NCBI GenBank assembly: GCA_907165275.2
Contig: OU015664.1
Location: forward strand, 11,742,001-11,806,000
Length of the DNA stretch: 64,000 nucleotides
Reading direction: 5' to 3'
Origin: Zygaena filipendulae
Lineage: Eukaryota; Arthropoda; Insecta; Lepidoptera; Zygaenidae
A program made the translations under genes and the position numbers. Position 1 is the stretch's first letter. The number at the start of each line of letters is the position of its first letter. A model generated the notes under the pieces. The model made no database searches. It had not been told where the DNA came from and saw nothing but the letters and a program-made list of their open reading frames with translations. Below, one piece after another: positions 24,560 through 36,076 of this stretch.

Positions 24560-25904
24560 TCAGAACATTGTACGGTATAGTTTCGCCAAATTTGGAGAAG
24601 ATGTTGATAAGTGTTTCTGAGAGTAATTCAGCGAGATTATCGTTCTTTGGGGCATCATTTGACGAATTATTATTGTTAAGAGCGCAACCATTGGGGAGTT
24701 GGGAAGGAAAAGAAGCTGTGATTGCATTATGGGCAAGGGTATCGTAACCTTTCCCTAATTCTGGTTGTGGCCGCCTTTGGGAGTACACGGTTTTTTTGTA
24801 TGACACAGTTGGGGGAGCTGTTGAGAGAGTTTTTGAGATAAGAGGGGGGGTTGGAAGCTGGGGAGTTGAGATCGGCTGGAGGAGAGGTCGGTGGGAGTTA
24901 GTAACATCAGAATATGATGTTCTCACTGGACGGAATCTTCTGGATGCCTCAATATAGCTTATATTTTCATCAGACATTACCATTTTAATGCTCTTTTGTC
25001 TAGAGTGTTCAGGACACGATTTATTGGTGGCAAAATGACTACCTGAGCATAAGACACATGATATACTGGTATCCGGGGCAGGACAACTTTCTCCTGAGTG
25101 CTTCTGGGCACACCGAAAACAACGGGGGCCTGAGCGGCACTGCGAAAGGACATGTCCGAAGCGACAACAGTTGTAGCACTGTATGATAGGTAGTTGATAG
25201 GTATCTACTGGCAAGGACATGTTGAAGCAGAAAACCCTTTCCGGAAGTGATTGTCCTAAGAAAGTCAGTACTACCGTAGTGGAGGGGTCCCACTGAGTCT
25301 TACCATCGACAATATTTTTTTTGTTCAGTCGTCTAGCCTTAATAACAGGGCCGTTGTTAAGGGGGCATTGTAAGGAAGTGATCAGCTCCTCTAGTGTCCA
25401 CTCAGTAGGGATGTGGCGAACCACTCCCATACGGGTTATTTGAAATCGAGGAATACGGGCTTCTAAGTTGTGTGATTTTAAGAAAGGATTGTTTAAAAAA
25501 GAATTGGCATCGTTAGCTGTTTTGAAATTTATTGAGATTCTGTTTCTACCAATAGATTTGATTTCGTCTATACCAGGAATGTTGTTATTATATATTATTT
25601 GCGCAAGTTTCAAGGCTCTGATAGAGTTAGTCACATTTGAATTATCACTCTCAGTGCGAGTCACATGGACGATGTAAGGGGCATTATCAGAGGATGTATA
25701 TTTTAAGTCAGAGTCAGTTTCGTAACCAGGTCTTGTATAAGTATGTTGTATCGAGGCAGATGGGGAAGATGTTTTTTTAGCACTTATATCGTCAGCAGAC
25801 GGGGCCGGACGTTTTTGAGCAGATTTGGTCCCTTGAGAGCGTTCTGAATCCATGCTAACTATGATTCCGCCCCTATCGGGGGGTTCATCCGCATCTGTAT
25901 CCAT
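24501..25904 (-). CDS. LINE ORF1, Gag-like RNA-binding protein with three zinc knuckles
   Basis: This intact 467-codon frame starts MDTDADEPPDRGG and ends just inside the start of ORF2. An N-terminal low-complexity part (to about residue 75) is followed by a region that could form an RNA-recognition-like fold (about 75-240). Three CCHC-type knuckles follow at about 243-300: CYNCCRFGHVLSQC, CFRCAQKHSGESC and CVLCSGSHFATNKSC. A proline/serine-rich tail completes it. Such proteins package the LINE RNA into ribonucleoprotein particles. The intact frame suggests a fairly young insertion. Confidence 0.85.
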   Translation of the reverse strand: MDTDADEPPDRGGIIVSMDSERSQGTKSAQKRPAPSADDISAKKTSSPSASIQHTYTRPGYETDSDLKYTSSDNAPYIVHVTRTESDNSNVTNSIRALKLAQIIYNNNIPGIDEIKSIGRNRISINFKTANDANSFLNNPFLKSHNLEARIPRFQITRMGVVRHIPTEWTLEELITSLQCPLNNGPVIKARRLNKKNIVDGKTQWDPSTTVVLTFLGQSLPERVFCFNMSLPVDTYQLPIIQCYNCCRFGHVLSQCRSGPRCFRCAQKHSGESCPAPDTSISCVLCSGSHFATNKSCPEHSRQKSIKMVMSDENISYIEASRRFRPVRTSYSDVTNSHRPLLQPISTPQLPTPPLISKTLSTAPPTVSYKKTVYSQRRPQPELGKGYDTLAHNAITASFPSQLPNGCALNNNNSSNDAPKNDNLAELLSETLINIFSKFGETIPYNVLNMLQQLITSLLSSYLHPSP

Positions 25905-26115
25905 AACAAATTAGGTATAATACGTACCTTTCACCAAACTAACACAACCAATACTAACTACTATAATTAAAAACAGTGTAATACAGAGTTTCAGTGACTT
26001 TTTAAAGGAATAACAAAAGATAAACACAAAAATTACCCGAGCACGTGTCTTAACCAACACACTAGCGGGCAGAATCCTCCTGTGGTCATCGAACCGCGCC
26101 AGTGATTGTCATTAA

Positions 26116-26186
26116 TCATTAATTTGATTTGATTGGCAATTGACATGACAGTGTCATGTCAATTGCCAATCAAATCAAATTAATGA
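26116..26186. repeat. perfect 71-base palindrome (35-base arms, 1-base centre)
   Basis: The left arm 26116-26150 starts TCATTAATTTGATTTGATTG and is the exact reverse complement of 26152-26186, with a single G between. It lies beside the presumed 5' end of the LINE. Confidence 0.85.
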
Positions 26187-26772
26187 TTTGACACCCGGCA
26201 ATCACGCATTTTAATCGCTTTACTTGTTGTTCTATTTTGAATTTCCTTTGTCGTTTTTACCTAGGTATTTTTTACGGACTGATAACTACCACTTGTGACT
26301 ACATTATTTCTATGCTAACTACACTTTTAGGTCGGGTAAAATGTAGTTGTTGATTCTAACCTCAAATGTATTGTGGATTTTACGATGTTATTTTAAAAAA
26401 TTGTGGCTATTTAGATATGATTTTTAAACGGGATGGTATTTACAACATAAAAACAAATCAATCTAACTATAGTTTATTTTGGGACATGAAAAATAAAAGT
26501 CAAGTCCAGCTCCTATAGAAATTTTGCCATTGTTCTTTCTTCATTTTTTTCGCAACTGTATTAAAAATAGTTGTTCAGTACACGTGCGGAACTGTCAACC
26601 GACTGTCAACCCTCACCTTCGGCTGCGCCTAGGCTCGGGTCGACATTTTTCGGAACTCTTTGCAATGACAGCCTTTCCGCACTTGTAATGAAATATACTA
26701 TTTTTATATTGACGCGTATGCGATCCCATGTAGGTATACCTAATAGGTAGTCAAAGAGAATTTATAAACTAA

Positions 26773-27165
26773 CTAGCTGTGCCCCGCGGTTTCACCCGCG
26801 TGAGTTTCGGTTTTCCTACTTCTTAAACCTTCCTTGAACTTCCACAAATACTATTTCAAGATCAAAATTAGCCGAATCGGTCCAGCCATTCTTGAGTTTT
26901 AGCGAGACTAACGAACTGCAATTCATTTTTCTCGTATATTAGGTACCTACTAGCTATCCCCCGCGATTTCATCCGCGGTAATTTCGGAGTTCCCGCGGAG
27001 GTTGCGGGAAAAAAGTACTCTATGTCCTTCAGTTCCCGAGGGAATTCCGGGATAAAAACTATCCTATCTTTTAAGTTGGACCATTTTATGAATGGTTACA
27101 AAATTTTATCAAAATCCGTTCAGTAGTTTCGGAGTCCATCGCGATTTATATATATTAGATTAAGG
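26773..27165 (-). mobile_element. two Helitron-like short elements in tandem
   Basis: CTAGCTGTGCCCCGCGGTTTCACCCGCG begins at 26773 and CTAGCTATCCCCCGCGATTTC at 26950. Each is followed by family blocks (GGAGTTCCCGCGG; AAAATCCGTTCAGTAGTTTC). Both are reverse-oriented, and the second appears to be joined to the degenerate 5' end of the first. Confidence 0.55.
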
Positions 27166-27449
27166 TGGCGCGCCACCATATTATGCAGCCTCTCAGCCGA
27201 TAGAGGCCGCGGACGGCGCCATAAAAGTGTTTTCTCAATTTACAGAGAATCGCAAGCTAAAAGATAGATTTTGATGATAAATGCGACAGGATGAGTGTTT
27301 AATACATCTTTCATTTAAAATTTTTATATGGTCTTACGCGCATTATTATCCTTTAACTACAAGAAAATTAGGAATAACCACCCGAAACATAATCACACAC
27401 ACATGCAAATCAATTAGTATTAGCCAAATCTGATTCTGAATTTGACTTA

Positions 27450-27545
27450 TTATGTTTGAGTCTCGTTGGCGCTGTGGTGTAATACGTCTTTTTTTGTAAA
27501 TAATGAATCGTGAAAATCTCGTGTTCAAATCTAAGATTGCGATTC
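27450..27545 (+). mobile_element. possible tRNA-derived SINE head
   Basis: GGCGCTGTGGTGTAATA resembles an A box, and CGTGTTCAAATCTAAG contains a B-box-like GTTCAAATC about 50 bases later. A reversed counterpart with GATTTGAACC lies at about 28483-28560, directly after a Helitron-like end. These look like pol III promoter remnants of SINEs and do not fold as tRNA genes by eye. Confidence 0.3.
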
Positions 27546-28140
27546 CACTTTTTGTAACTAATTTTCTCAAATTTGTTTATATATACTTATTTATAGATCT
27601 ACAAACGATTTATTTTTCTTTCTTTTTTGGAATTTTATTTTAATTTTAAAAAAGAAAATTTAAAGGATATAGAACTAGAATCTAAGAAAATATAAAGATG
27701 GATAAAGCTAAATAAAAATATTGGACTTATTTTTAATACTGGGATTCCTGCAGGTTACACACGTACCTACTTGCGTAAATATTGGGACTGAAAATAATTT
27801 TGGGTATAAAAAGAACTCTAGGTCCTAATCTAAATTTCAAGATTTCGGGATTTACTTGATGATAAAAAAATTGAAATCTTATAATATCTCCAACACTATG
27901 ACCACAATACCATCATCTTTATATTTCAGCAGTCTATGTAATTTACGTCATCAACTAGGATGTTTTTAATTTTAGAAAAAAATCAATCATAGAATATCCA
28001 ATACTAAACTCTGGACCATTTGCGAATTGGACCATTTGCGCCTAAACGTAAATAGAATCGCAGTTCAACTCAAAACCTGTATGATTCGTGATAACTTTAC
28101 AAAAAAAGTACATAATTCCACAAAGACACTGACATTACAA

Positions 28141-28468
28141 TCCCTACTAAATACTAATAATATTATAAATGCGAAAGTAAATCTGTCTGTCTGTCTGTCT
28201 GTTACGCTTTCACGGCTTAATGGCTCAACGGATCATCACGAAATTTTGCATACACGTTGTCAGGGGTACAGAAAAGGACATAAGGTACTTTATATCCCGG
28301 AATTCCCGCGGGAACTCCAAAATTAACACTGGTGAAATCTAATGAGATTTCGCATATACGTTGTCAGGGGTACAGAGAAGGTACCCTATATGCATAGGGT
28401 ACTTTGTATCCCGGAATTCCTGCGGGATCTTCGAAATTGCCGCGGATGAAACCGCGGGGAACAGCTAG
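28141..28468 (+). mobile_element. Helitron-like short element with a duplicated 3' segment
   Basis: It starts TCCCTACTAAATACTAATAAT and includes a (CTGT)n run, GTTACGCTTTCACGGC, and the CAGGGGTACAGA...CCCGGAATTCC block twice (about 28260 and 28362). It ends GCCGCGGATGAAACCGCGG, then GGAACAG and CTAG before T. The terminal hairpin is perfect (CCGCGG arms). Confidence 0.7.
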
Positions 28469-28864
28469 TACTCATATAAACCGAGATTTGAACCGTAATT
28501 CTAAAAGGATTAGAGCCAGACGTTAGTACGCATAGTGGTTATATACTCTTTGGTCTAGCCACTCAACCTATACACCACTTGGTGTTATTACATGAAAAAA
28601 AAAACATAAACGCATTCTGCCGTTGTTCCATTTCAAAATTTAAATTTTGACATCTTGTGATAATAATATTTTATATTTTATTGAGTTTCATCAGTAGGTA
28701 CGTTGCGTTTGTAAAGTATTTTATATTCTACTAGCTGTGTCCCGCGGTTACACCCGCGTGAAACATTTTTATAAAATTAACAACTGATACTGGAGGATAC
28801 TGTAGTTTCTTATGAGTGAAGTATTTAAAAAAACTGGTTCTTTACTTTTTTTTAATAATACTAG

Positions 28865-29070
28865 CTATTTTTCATAATATACCTACAAATTAGCGCGGTT
28901 TCACCCACGCTAATTTCAGAGTTTCTGCGGGAATTCCGGGATAAAAACTACCCTGTGTCCTTCACTGTGCCCCTACTAATAAAGTGTATGCAAAATTTTT
29001 TGGTAATCGGTTGAGTAATAAACCGTAACATACAAACAAACAAACTCATATTCGCATTTCTAATAAAAAG
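28865..29070 (-). mobile_element. Helitron-like short element, eroded
   Basis: GCGCGGTTTCACCCACGC, GGGAATTCCGGGATAAAAACTACCC and GTAACATACAAACAAACAAAC ... CGCATTTCTAATAAAA follow the family order in reverse orientation. A truncated 3' end of another copy (CTAGCTGTGTCCCGCGG) lies at 28731. Confidence 0.5.
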
Positions 29071-29168
29071 TTTATCTAGAAGTGTGCATAATGTATATTA
29101 TGAAAAAGCAGTTTAGATTTCAAATCGTAAACAATAGCATAAAAAATGTCAGATAATAAAAAAAAATA

Positions 29169-29492
29169 TCTATACTTCAATACTATAATAAAAGAGTAGA
29201 ATCCGCGATTGTGTACATTGAATATTTTTACCTAAAATGGAGAGGGGTGATAAAAGAGTAACCGAGCACAAAAAAAAGTTTTTGAAATTCTTTTCTGTCT
29301 GTCTCTCTGTTTGTTCGCCATAATCTCCAAATCTACTGAACAGATTGTCATGCGGTTTTCACAGGTAGATTAAGTTTAGCCTGTGCCCTGTAGCTACATA
29401 ATATAGGCTTTGTTTCATTCAAATCGGATATCGGGAAAAAAAGTTGTTACACAAAAACTTTTCACGCGGGTGAAACCGCAGGGCACAGCTAG
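29169..29492 (+). mobile_element. Helitron-like element, second subfamily
   Basis: It starts TCTATACTTCAATACTATAAT, has AAAAGAGTAGAATCCGCGATTG, ATTCTTTTCTGTCTGTCTC and CAGATTGTCATGCGGTTTTC, and ends GCGGGTGAAACCGCAGGGCACAGCTAG. A related copy lies at about 49753-50014 in an eEF1-gamma intron. Confidence 0.55.
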
Positions 29493-30195
29493 TCATATAA
29501 TATTGAGACTTCTTCGGAAGTTGTTCTAACCACTGGACCATTATCGTATAGTTCCTCCTGCCGAAAAAATTGTATGCATTCAGCCGTCGCGCGTCATTTG
29601 AATATATTGATCTTCTTTTATTTAGTTTCATCAAAGCGTGCGTTGGGAAGTTGGATTTATTATAATATTGTATGATTTGTAAAATATAAATATTATACTG
29701 GCAGTTGATCCTGCCGCGGTTTTGCTCGCGTCAGTTTTTATTTTTATTTTTTTTTTTTTACAAAATCAAGGAAATAATAAATAATAATGAGCGAACAGTT
29801 ACATCATTTGGAAAAGTTTACAAAAGTAGAGTCTTTATTATACAGGGTGTAACGTTAGGAGGGTATTTTTTTGTAAAAAGGCATTCAATATTCGATTCTC
29901 GTCTCTAATAGCTGACTAAAAAAAAATTGGAGAAAAAAACTTACTGAGAAAAACCACGTGAGTGTCGTGTCGTGCTCCGCTCGTATTGGTCATAGCGTGA
30001 TGTTATAGCCTATAGCCGTCCTCGATAAATGACTACCTAACACGAAAATAATTTTTCGTTTTGATCCAGTAGTTCCTGAGATTAGTACGTTCAACCAAAC
30101 AAACAAACAAACTCTTCAGCTTTATTATTAGTACCTATAAATTAACAAATACAAATTAGGTATATGCATAGGTAATAGTAAAAAATATTATAAGC

Positions 30196-30630
30196 TTTTG
30201 AAAATTACTTCACGTGATCACATAGATATCTCGAAAAGATGAAGTTTGATCTACCAACACGATGAGTCTGTAACTTGCAGTTTCGGAGATATGAGCTGTC
30301 GAAAATTTGACCATGTGATCACATAGATATCAAAAAACATGAAGTTTGAGTACCAACGTGATATGACTGCGTCCTATAGTTTCGGAGTTATAAGCGTTCA
30401 AAAACTTTGTTACGTGAACACATAGATACCACGAAAACATGAAGTTTAAACAGCAACATGATGGGGTTGTCTCTCATACTAGTTTCGAGGGTATGAGCTA
30501 TACAAAAAATATTTTATTTAGATATTAAAAATTTGATCACGTGGTCACAAAGACACAATAAAAATATGAAGTTGTACCAACGTGATATGGCTGCGTGTCA
30601 TTGCAGATTTCATCGGAGATAAAAGTTGAA
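30196..30630. repeat. diverged tandem array, about 100-base period, four units
   Basis: Units start near 30211 (CACGTGATCACATAGATATC), 30311 (CATGTGATCACATAGATATC), 30411 (TACGTGAACACATAGATACC) and 30538 (CACGTGGTCACAAAGACAC). Each continues with a GAAGTTT-like block, a CCAACGTGAT-like block and, about 70-80 bases on, a TTTCGGAG-like block. Spacings are about 100, 100 and 127 bases. The units are diverged, so the array is old. Confidence 0.75.
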
Positions 30631-32390
30631 TTACCTAGGCCGTGGTGAAATACAACCATTCGAAAATATGGTCTCTCTCTTTTACGCATCGAGAAAACAA
30701 GAAAGAGATAGCAAGAATTTATGCAACACAAATATATAAAATACTTGTACGGGTTACCCGTAGCTTATAAGGTCTACTTACTTGTACGTGACTCAGAACA
30801 AAATGTAGTTATGCCTTCGCTTCGGCTACTAAATACCTACCAACTACATCAGTAATATGTATATTCCAAATTCAATTCTAAATTATCCCGGTAGGTAAAA
30901 TTGTCAAAACTCACGGCTCAACGCCGCGACACCTTTCGATCCTTTTGGAACTCACTACAAACCACTGCATTCGGGGGACTTGTCAGTCTACACTCTACAG
31001 CCAAACCACAGCTGTTTATAGACCGGGCCGCCATTTTCGTACACTTATACTGTATACGCTCTCACACAAGCAAGAGATTCGACCAAAATTTAATATTTTT
31101 GAAATGCTTGTAATTATGTTATTTGTTCACTATCTGCAAAGATTTGGGACTTATGCGGCATCTAGACCAGTAGTAGTATTTTATAAAATAAAGTCTAATT
31201 ACCAAAAACAGCCGTAGTGTAAGAAAACTCGGTAGGCAATTTGTATGAAAACTAGCCCTAACACCCGCACCTTAAGAAGAAGATAAGATTATAAAGATAA
31301 AGGTAGGTATGTTATAATATAGATATATAATATAAATAATATCTAAATAATCATTTTTTTTTTTTTACCTCTTTATAATAATAATATAATATTATAACAT
31401 ATAACATTTAGGTATGTATGAATCTTTAAAACACAAAGCAAATAGTAATAAAGTTCATTTCCCAGGCCGTTTTTAAATAACATGGAGTGACTTATTTCGT
31501 CTGAGGGAGTGACATCTAAAAAAAATGTCAGACAATACAAGAAGTACAAGAACTGTTACGTACCATGGTCGTTGACTCGATCAAAAAAATCATGTGGTTT
31601 GGTTTTAGGTATTTTTTCACGGATTTTGATTCTTGTTTTGTAATAAAGTTGCATGAAAATATTATGGCGTTTCGTGTATGATTCGGTCCTAAATAAGATT
31701 TTACAATTTTATTTAACCGGGTACCATAAATTGAATTTCAAACGTAACATTTCTCTACTTGAAAGTGGCTAAATGCAAAAGTCCGAAAAAGTGACGTTAT
31801 CAGATGTCAACTGGACGAGAATGAGAAAATCTAGTCTACGTTGTGAGCAGATTTTTAGCAGAAATGGACGTCAGTCGTCAGCTGTTTTATTTGTTTGTTT
31901 TACAAATTAGTTTATCGTGTTTAATATTGTGTAAATGTGGTTGATTTTGCATAATAGTGATAAAAAGCGTGCAGAAACATTGAACATAAAATGAGGCGTT
32001 CGTCGGGAAATTGTCGTTTGACTATACATTTTCCCACAGAGCATCCTATTATAGTTCAACTGTGAAGATTTGCTACCAAAAGTTTCGGTAAAGCATCGAA
32101 ATGCATCTCACCAATGCATTTCGATGTACTTACTTAAATGACATCAAGAAGAAAAAAACATCTGAATTAGCTATATGGACCAAGTTTCCTTTGCCTTCTC
32201 CAAAAGTAGTAAAAATAAAAAAGAATGGCCAAAAAAGCGACCTAAAAATTATCTAAAAAAAAAATTTTCAAAATATTCATTTGTTGATCAAAAATCAAAA
32301 TAGGTAGGTTAGTGATTACCTCAGGTGATTACCTTCTCTCTGGGTAGGTAGGTCCGTAGATACTTCAAAACGAAATAAGAGCGTAGTGCC
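30631..32390. other. gene-free stretch upstream of MRPL14 with an unclassified dispersed repeat
   Basis: The part 31850-32060 (GAGCAGATTTTTAGCAGAAAT, TTTGCATAATAGTGATAA, TTTTCCCACAGAGCATCCTA) recurs in diverged form at 45005-45215, so it belongs to a repeat family I cannot name. A 13-base-arm inverted repeat (CATCGAAATGCAT) lies at 32094-32126. The MRPL14 promoter should lie in the last few hundred bases; no TATA box stands out. Confidence 0.45.
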
Positions 32391-33154
32391 ATGTTTAAAA
32401 CTATTTTAAATAAACTATCCATTGCGCCATCAGCATGTGGATTCCACACGACAACTTGTCTGAACGAGGTGCGACTCCTGACGCGGCTCAGGGTGGTGGA
32501 CAACTCGGAGATAGGCAAACTGGCCATGGCTGAAGGCAAACCGCCCAGAACTATTTGTGTTTACAATAAAAAACGTAAGCTTCCAATCTTTAATTTTGTT
32601 GTTCATCGACTTCATGGAGAATTCATTTACTGACTGCATGAATGTCGGGATCCTCAGGGAATTTAATGTATCCAATAGAACTTATGTTAAGCTTATGTTA
32701 ACTCATGAAACCTCTGTAGTCTAATGTGAAAGCCAGACAAACATCCATATTCTTATAGGATGTAGGTAGATGTGTTTGTTAATGTATAAAAATTCTGATA
32801 AAATATCGTGTACATGCCTTGTAGGTTTGATTCTCACTAATTATAGACAATATTTTGTGATTTTTATTTTATGTAATATTTCCAGGTGTGGGCTTCATCG
32901 GTGACAGAGTAATGGTAGCCATCAAAGGGCAAAAGAAGAAAGGTATTCTGGTGGGCCTGAAGCAGACACAGCATGTAAAGGTGCCCAAGTTTGACAGCAA
33001 TAATGTGGTGCTTATCGATGACAATGGCTCCCCATTAGGTACCCGCATCCACGTGCCCATCCCTACCATACTGCGCACTATACTCAAAGAGCGAACACAT
33101 GCCAAGGGAGCAGATTATACTAAATTGCTGTCTATAGCTACGAGATTTGTTTAG
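32391..33154 (+). CDS. mRpL14: mitochondrial large-subunit ribosomal protein uL14m
   Basis: Two coding exons, 32391-32574 and 32886-33154, join at a phase-1 GT-AG intron (AAAAAAC/GTAAGC ... TTTCCAG/GTGTGG) to give 150 residues. The uL14 fold is clear in exon 2: GFIGDRVMVAIKGQKKKGIL, then NNVVLIDDNGSPLGTRIHVPIP. The N-terminal part (about 1-30, with basic and hydroxylated residues and few acids) fits a mitochondrial targeting sequence. The protein binds 23S-type rRNA in the mitochondrial ribosome large subunit near the factor-binding side. The length matches animal homologues (about 145-160). AATAAA at 33197-33202 can serve polyadenylation. Confidence is high for the family; the start is the only ATG giving a targeting peptide. 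Confidence 0.93.
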
Positions 33155-33196
33155 ATTGGTTATTTTATAAGTTGATATTAGGGTACTAATAGTGTA

Positions 33197-33202
33197 AATA
33201 AA
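33197..33202 (+). terminator. polyadenylation signal of mRpL14
   Basis: AATAAA lies 43 bases after the stop codon of uL14m, within GTGTAAATAAATAC. It fits a very short 3' UTR. Confidence 0.6.
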
Positions 33203-35962
33203 TACTTTTGAACAATAATGCACCAGTATATCATTAGTATAACAAAACTACTTAATTCATATCAAATTGCTAGCTGTTCTCCTTTCAACTGCATTAATTA
33301 ATTTCCTTCGGAACTATGTGATAAAATTACACTAGGTATGTCCTTTTCTGTACACTTTAAAACATGTATGCAAAGGTGTGAAGTATAACCAACATACTCA
33401 CATTTGCATAACGTTATGATTTACTGTTTGTTACTTTTCTTCACTTGTACACTCACACTACTCTCAAATGCAAAAACCGCTGCATGAAACTTTACTGGAT
33501 TTCAGTCATCCAAATTATTTGATTTTACTTAATTATCGTCTTTACTAACTTGTTGTTCTTGGATAAGCCCTCTAGATGGAATATAGGAAACAATTTATGG
33601 AATTTAGGGAATGGCACAGCGGTCAGTTGGACTTACATCAATAAAAAGCATATAGAAATTGAAAATTTTAATATTAAGATCAGTTTTCACTCAGCGTCGG
33701 CGCTGGCCCCGCGAAGCGACACTGGCTACAGAGACGAGTAGACAGAGACACGGCCACGACATCGACGCTCCACAGACCACACTATATTCATCATCTAACC
33801 ATTAACATCGACCAACCTATTGTCTAGCGAGTAGTACACGGCATAGCTCTCTAGCTCACATCGACGCATCACAGTGGAGACGAGGCGCCGCGCTGTATCC
33901 ACACAGGGACGAGTCAAACCTGCCAGTTACAAGTACTCTAATTAGTGAAATTAAATAAAATGTTTAAAAACCGAATCCTCTTCAAAATTTAACAACACTA
34001 ATTGGTTATTGTTAAATTTCTTTTGGTAGGTACCTACGAGCTACGGTACCTATTCAATGTCTATAATAATAGGTGCGCAGTTAGAGTAATAATTTTTACT
34101 TTTTCAAGTAGCAACATAATAGATTTTATCAGTATGATTTAGAAGCCAATTTTTGGACAAAATTACTCGCTCTAATGAAATGAAAGTTTGAAGAAACTGA
34201 CATTTATTTTATTCTCTAAATTCTATGGAAAATAGTCTTGGAGACTTTATAAAATTTTGTAAAAATTATTACAAACGCCCCAGTCCCACTGTCCCGCAGC
34301 GGGCCGGCCGGCTATTTGAGTTTCACGGCAACCTACTGCTGTAAAACTCAAATCACAGAATTAGACCGAATGTAAATACAGTGCGGCGCCTTTGGCCAAG
34401 TAAGGCTTAAATTTGTATATTGCTACATTAAAAATTTGTTAAAATCGAGAACAATAACATTGTTCATACGAGTTCTAATATTCATCAAAGGGTTGGAACT
34501 CCCTGTCACCCTGCCATAAAGCGACCGACCGCGATTGTCCAGTCTACCCTACTACCTACTGTCCGCACGCTTCACGATATTAGTTTTTTGCCGACGACGA
34601 CATGCTTAGGTTAAGGGACTTGCCTGAAAATGCTTACCAAGTCAAGATGCCTAAAATGCGAGTTAACTGATTCCTCGTAGTTAAAGAGTGCTACAACTTC
34701 GCGGGTCGGGACACGTGGGCGTGTTGCTGACGTAGGAGGTGCGCGTCAGCAAAAATGTGCTGACCCGCTGACAGGTGAGGTCCAGCCCTAATTAACCATT
34801 ATAATATTAACCCATAAAGACTATGTCATCAACGATGCAACTCAGTTGCACGATTATAACTACTACGATAGATGAGATGGTGCGCGGAGCGATTCCTAAT
34901 TTGGGGCAATTTTACATCAATTTCATATTAGCGGTCAGTTAATTTCTTGTTCCAGTTGCCAGCGCATGCATAATTGCTCCTTAAACCAGATTTGAGAAGA
35001 TAGTAAATATTCATTTATTTTAACAAAATCATTATTAGGTACAACAATATTAATGCACAACAGCTGTGACTAGATTATCCATGATTCGCGCGCGCACGCG
35101 GACGGCTCGCGGGCGGCGCCGCGACCGGGCGGTGGCGGGCCCCGGGCCAGGTCACAGACCAGGCCCCAGGCCGGGCCCCAGACCGGGCCCCTGCCCAGGC
35201 CCCAGACCAACCACCACGGACACGGCCCGCGGGGCGCAGCGTGGGCTATGACTGTCTTTGTTTAGCTTACAACAAATACGCGTCTACCAATGCTTTCAAT
35301 TTTACGAGTATAAAAATATTTTAACTAACAATTATAAGCAAAAGTCCCTTGTGACAAACTTACCTAAGTACATTTTTTTAAATCATTGCATGCTTGTAAT
35401 AATCCTGTAAAACGCTGAACATTGCGTTAATTATCATCAAAATCTTTTATTATAGTAAATAAACTATAGAGTAGTATAGTATAATTGAAAAACTTGGCAG
35501 ACGCGAAATACACGTGTTATTTAATATATTTATATAAAACAAACAATTACAATAAAATATTATTTTACATTGAAAATCTTAGTCAGGTAGAAATAACTAG
35601 TGCATTCATTTAACTACCTAGGTACTTATTATGTGTGCGATCTCTCACAATAGACTTACGAACTCGCCCGTCTCCAACTTACGAGTAAATTAGCAATAGT
35701 TACACAAAACCCAATCCAATTAAAATCCAATAATTAATATATAATATATATTCACGAGACACGAAGCCTCAAAAGTGAAAAAGAGATTGTCAGATGTAAA
35801 TTCATACTAATTTGTATAATTAAGTATAACGATGAGTACTGCTCGCACTGAGTATTCCCTATTGGAAAGAAAACATTATTTTTTTTAGAAAAACTATTCA
35901 CAACTTGAAAATTTTCCAGTTATACTAGGAAAATCACAGAGCTGGTAACACTAAAAATTAAA
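33203..35962. other. gene-free stretch with a GC-rich minisatellite
   Basis: At 35085-35240 a GC-rich island contains short imperfect repeats of CCAGGCCCCAGACCGGGCC type. Around 33955-34020 there is an inverted repeat (AAATTTAACAA / TTGTTAAATTT). No splice-supported ORF was found. The frame through the GC island is a compositional artefact. Confidence 0.4.
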
Positions 35963-36076
35963 TCAATGCAACAGCAAAAGGGACACAAGTGCGATTAGTA
36001 CACAATTGACAGCAGCAGCGATCCCAACGCAGTGAAGTTTTAATTCAGGGACCATTGTCCCTGAACCAAAAGTTTC
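35963..36076 (-). CDS. possible terminal exon with a hydrophobic C-terminal tail
   Basis: On the minus strand a pyrimidine-rich tract and AACAAAG precede 37 codons and a TGA. The peptide ends ELKLHCVGIAAAVNCVLIAL plus VSLLLLH, a small-residue region followed by a hydrophobic stretch reaching the C-terminus. That is how GPI-attachment signals and tail anchors look. Phase 0 is consistent. A TTTATT (AATAAA on the minus strand) lies at 35446-35451. I found no partner exon, so this is weak. An alternative acceptor (TTTTGGTTCAG) would start the exon 16 bases later. Confidence 0.28.
   Translation of the reverse strand, partial: ETFGSGTMVPELKLHCVGIAAAVNCVLIALVSLLLLH

Larger units (their letters stand above)
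20770..26100 (-). mobile_element. nearly complete RNase H-bearing LINE (I-superfamily-like)
   Basis: The element has ORF1 (25904-24501), ORF2 (about 24559-21023 plus a shifted tail to 20808) and short UTRs. Order and content (CCHC-type ORF1; endonuclease, RT, RNase H and a C-terminal CCHC in ORF2) fit the I/LOA/R1 group of LINEs, which is where RNase H-bearing insect LINEs fall. Edges are estimated: the 3' UTR fades near 20770 without an obvious poly(A), and the 5' UTR probably ends just before the palindrome at 26116. Confidence 0.85.

Noticed and set aside
28483..28560. tRNA gene on the minus strand (B-box GGTTCAAATC)
   Set aside because: No cloverleaf could be drawn and it directly follows a Helitron-like end; a decayed SINE promoter is more likely.
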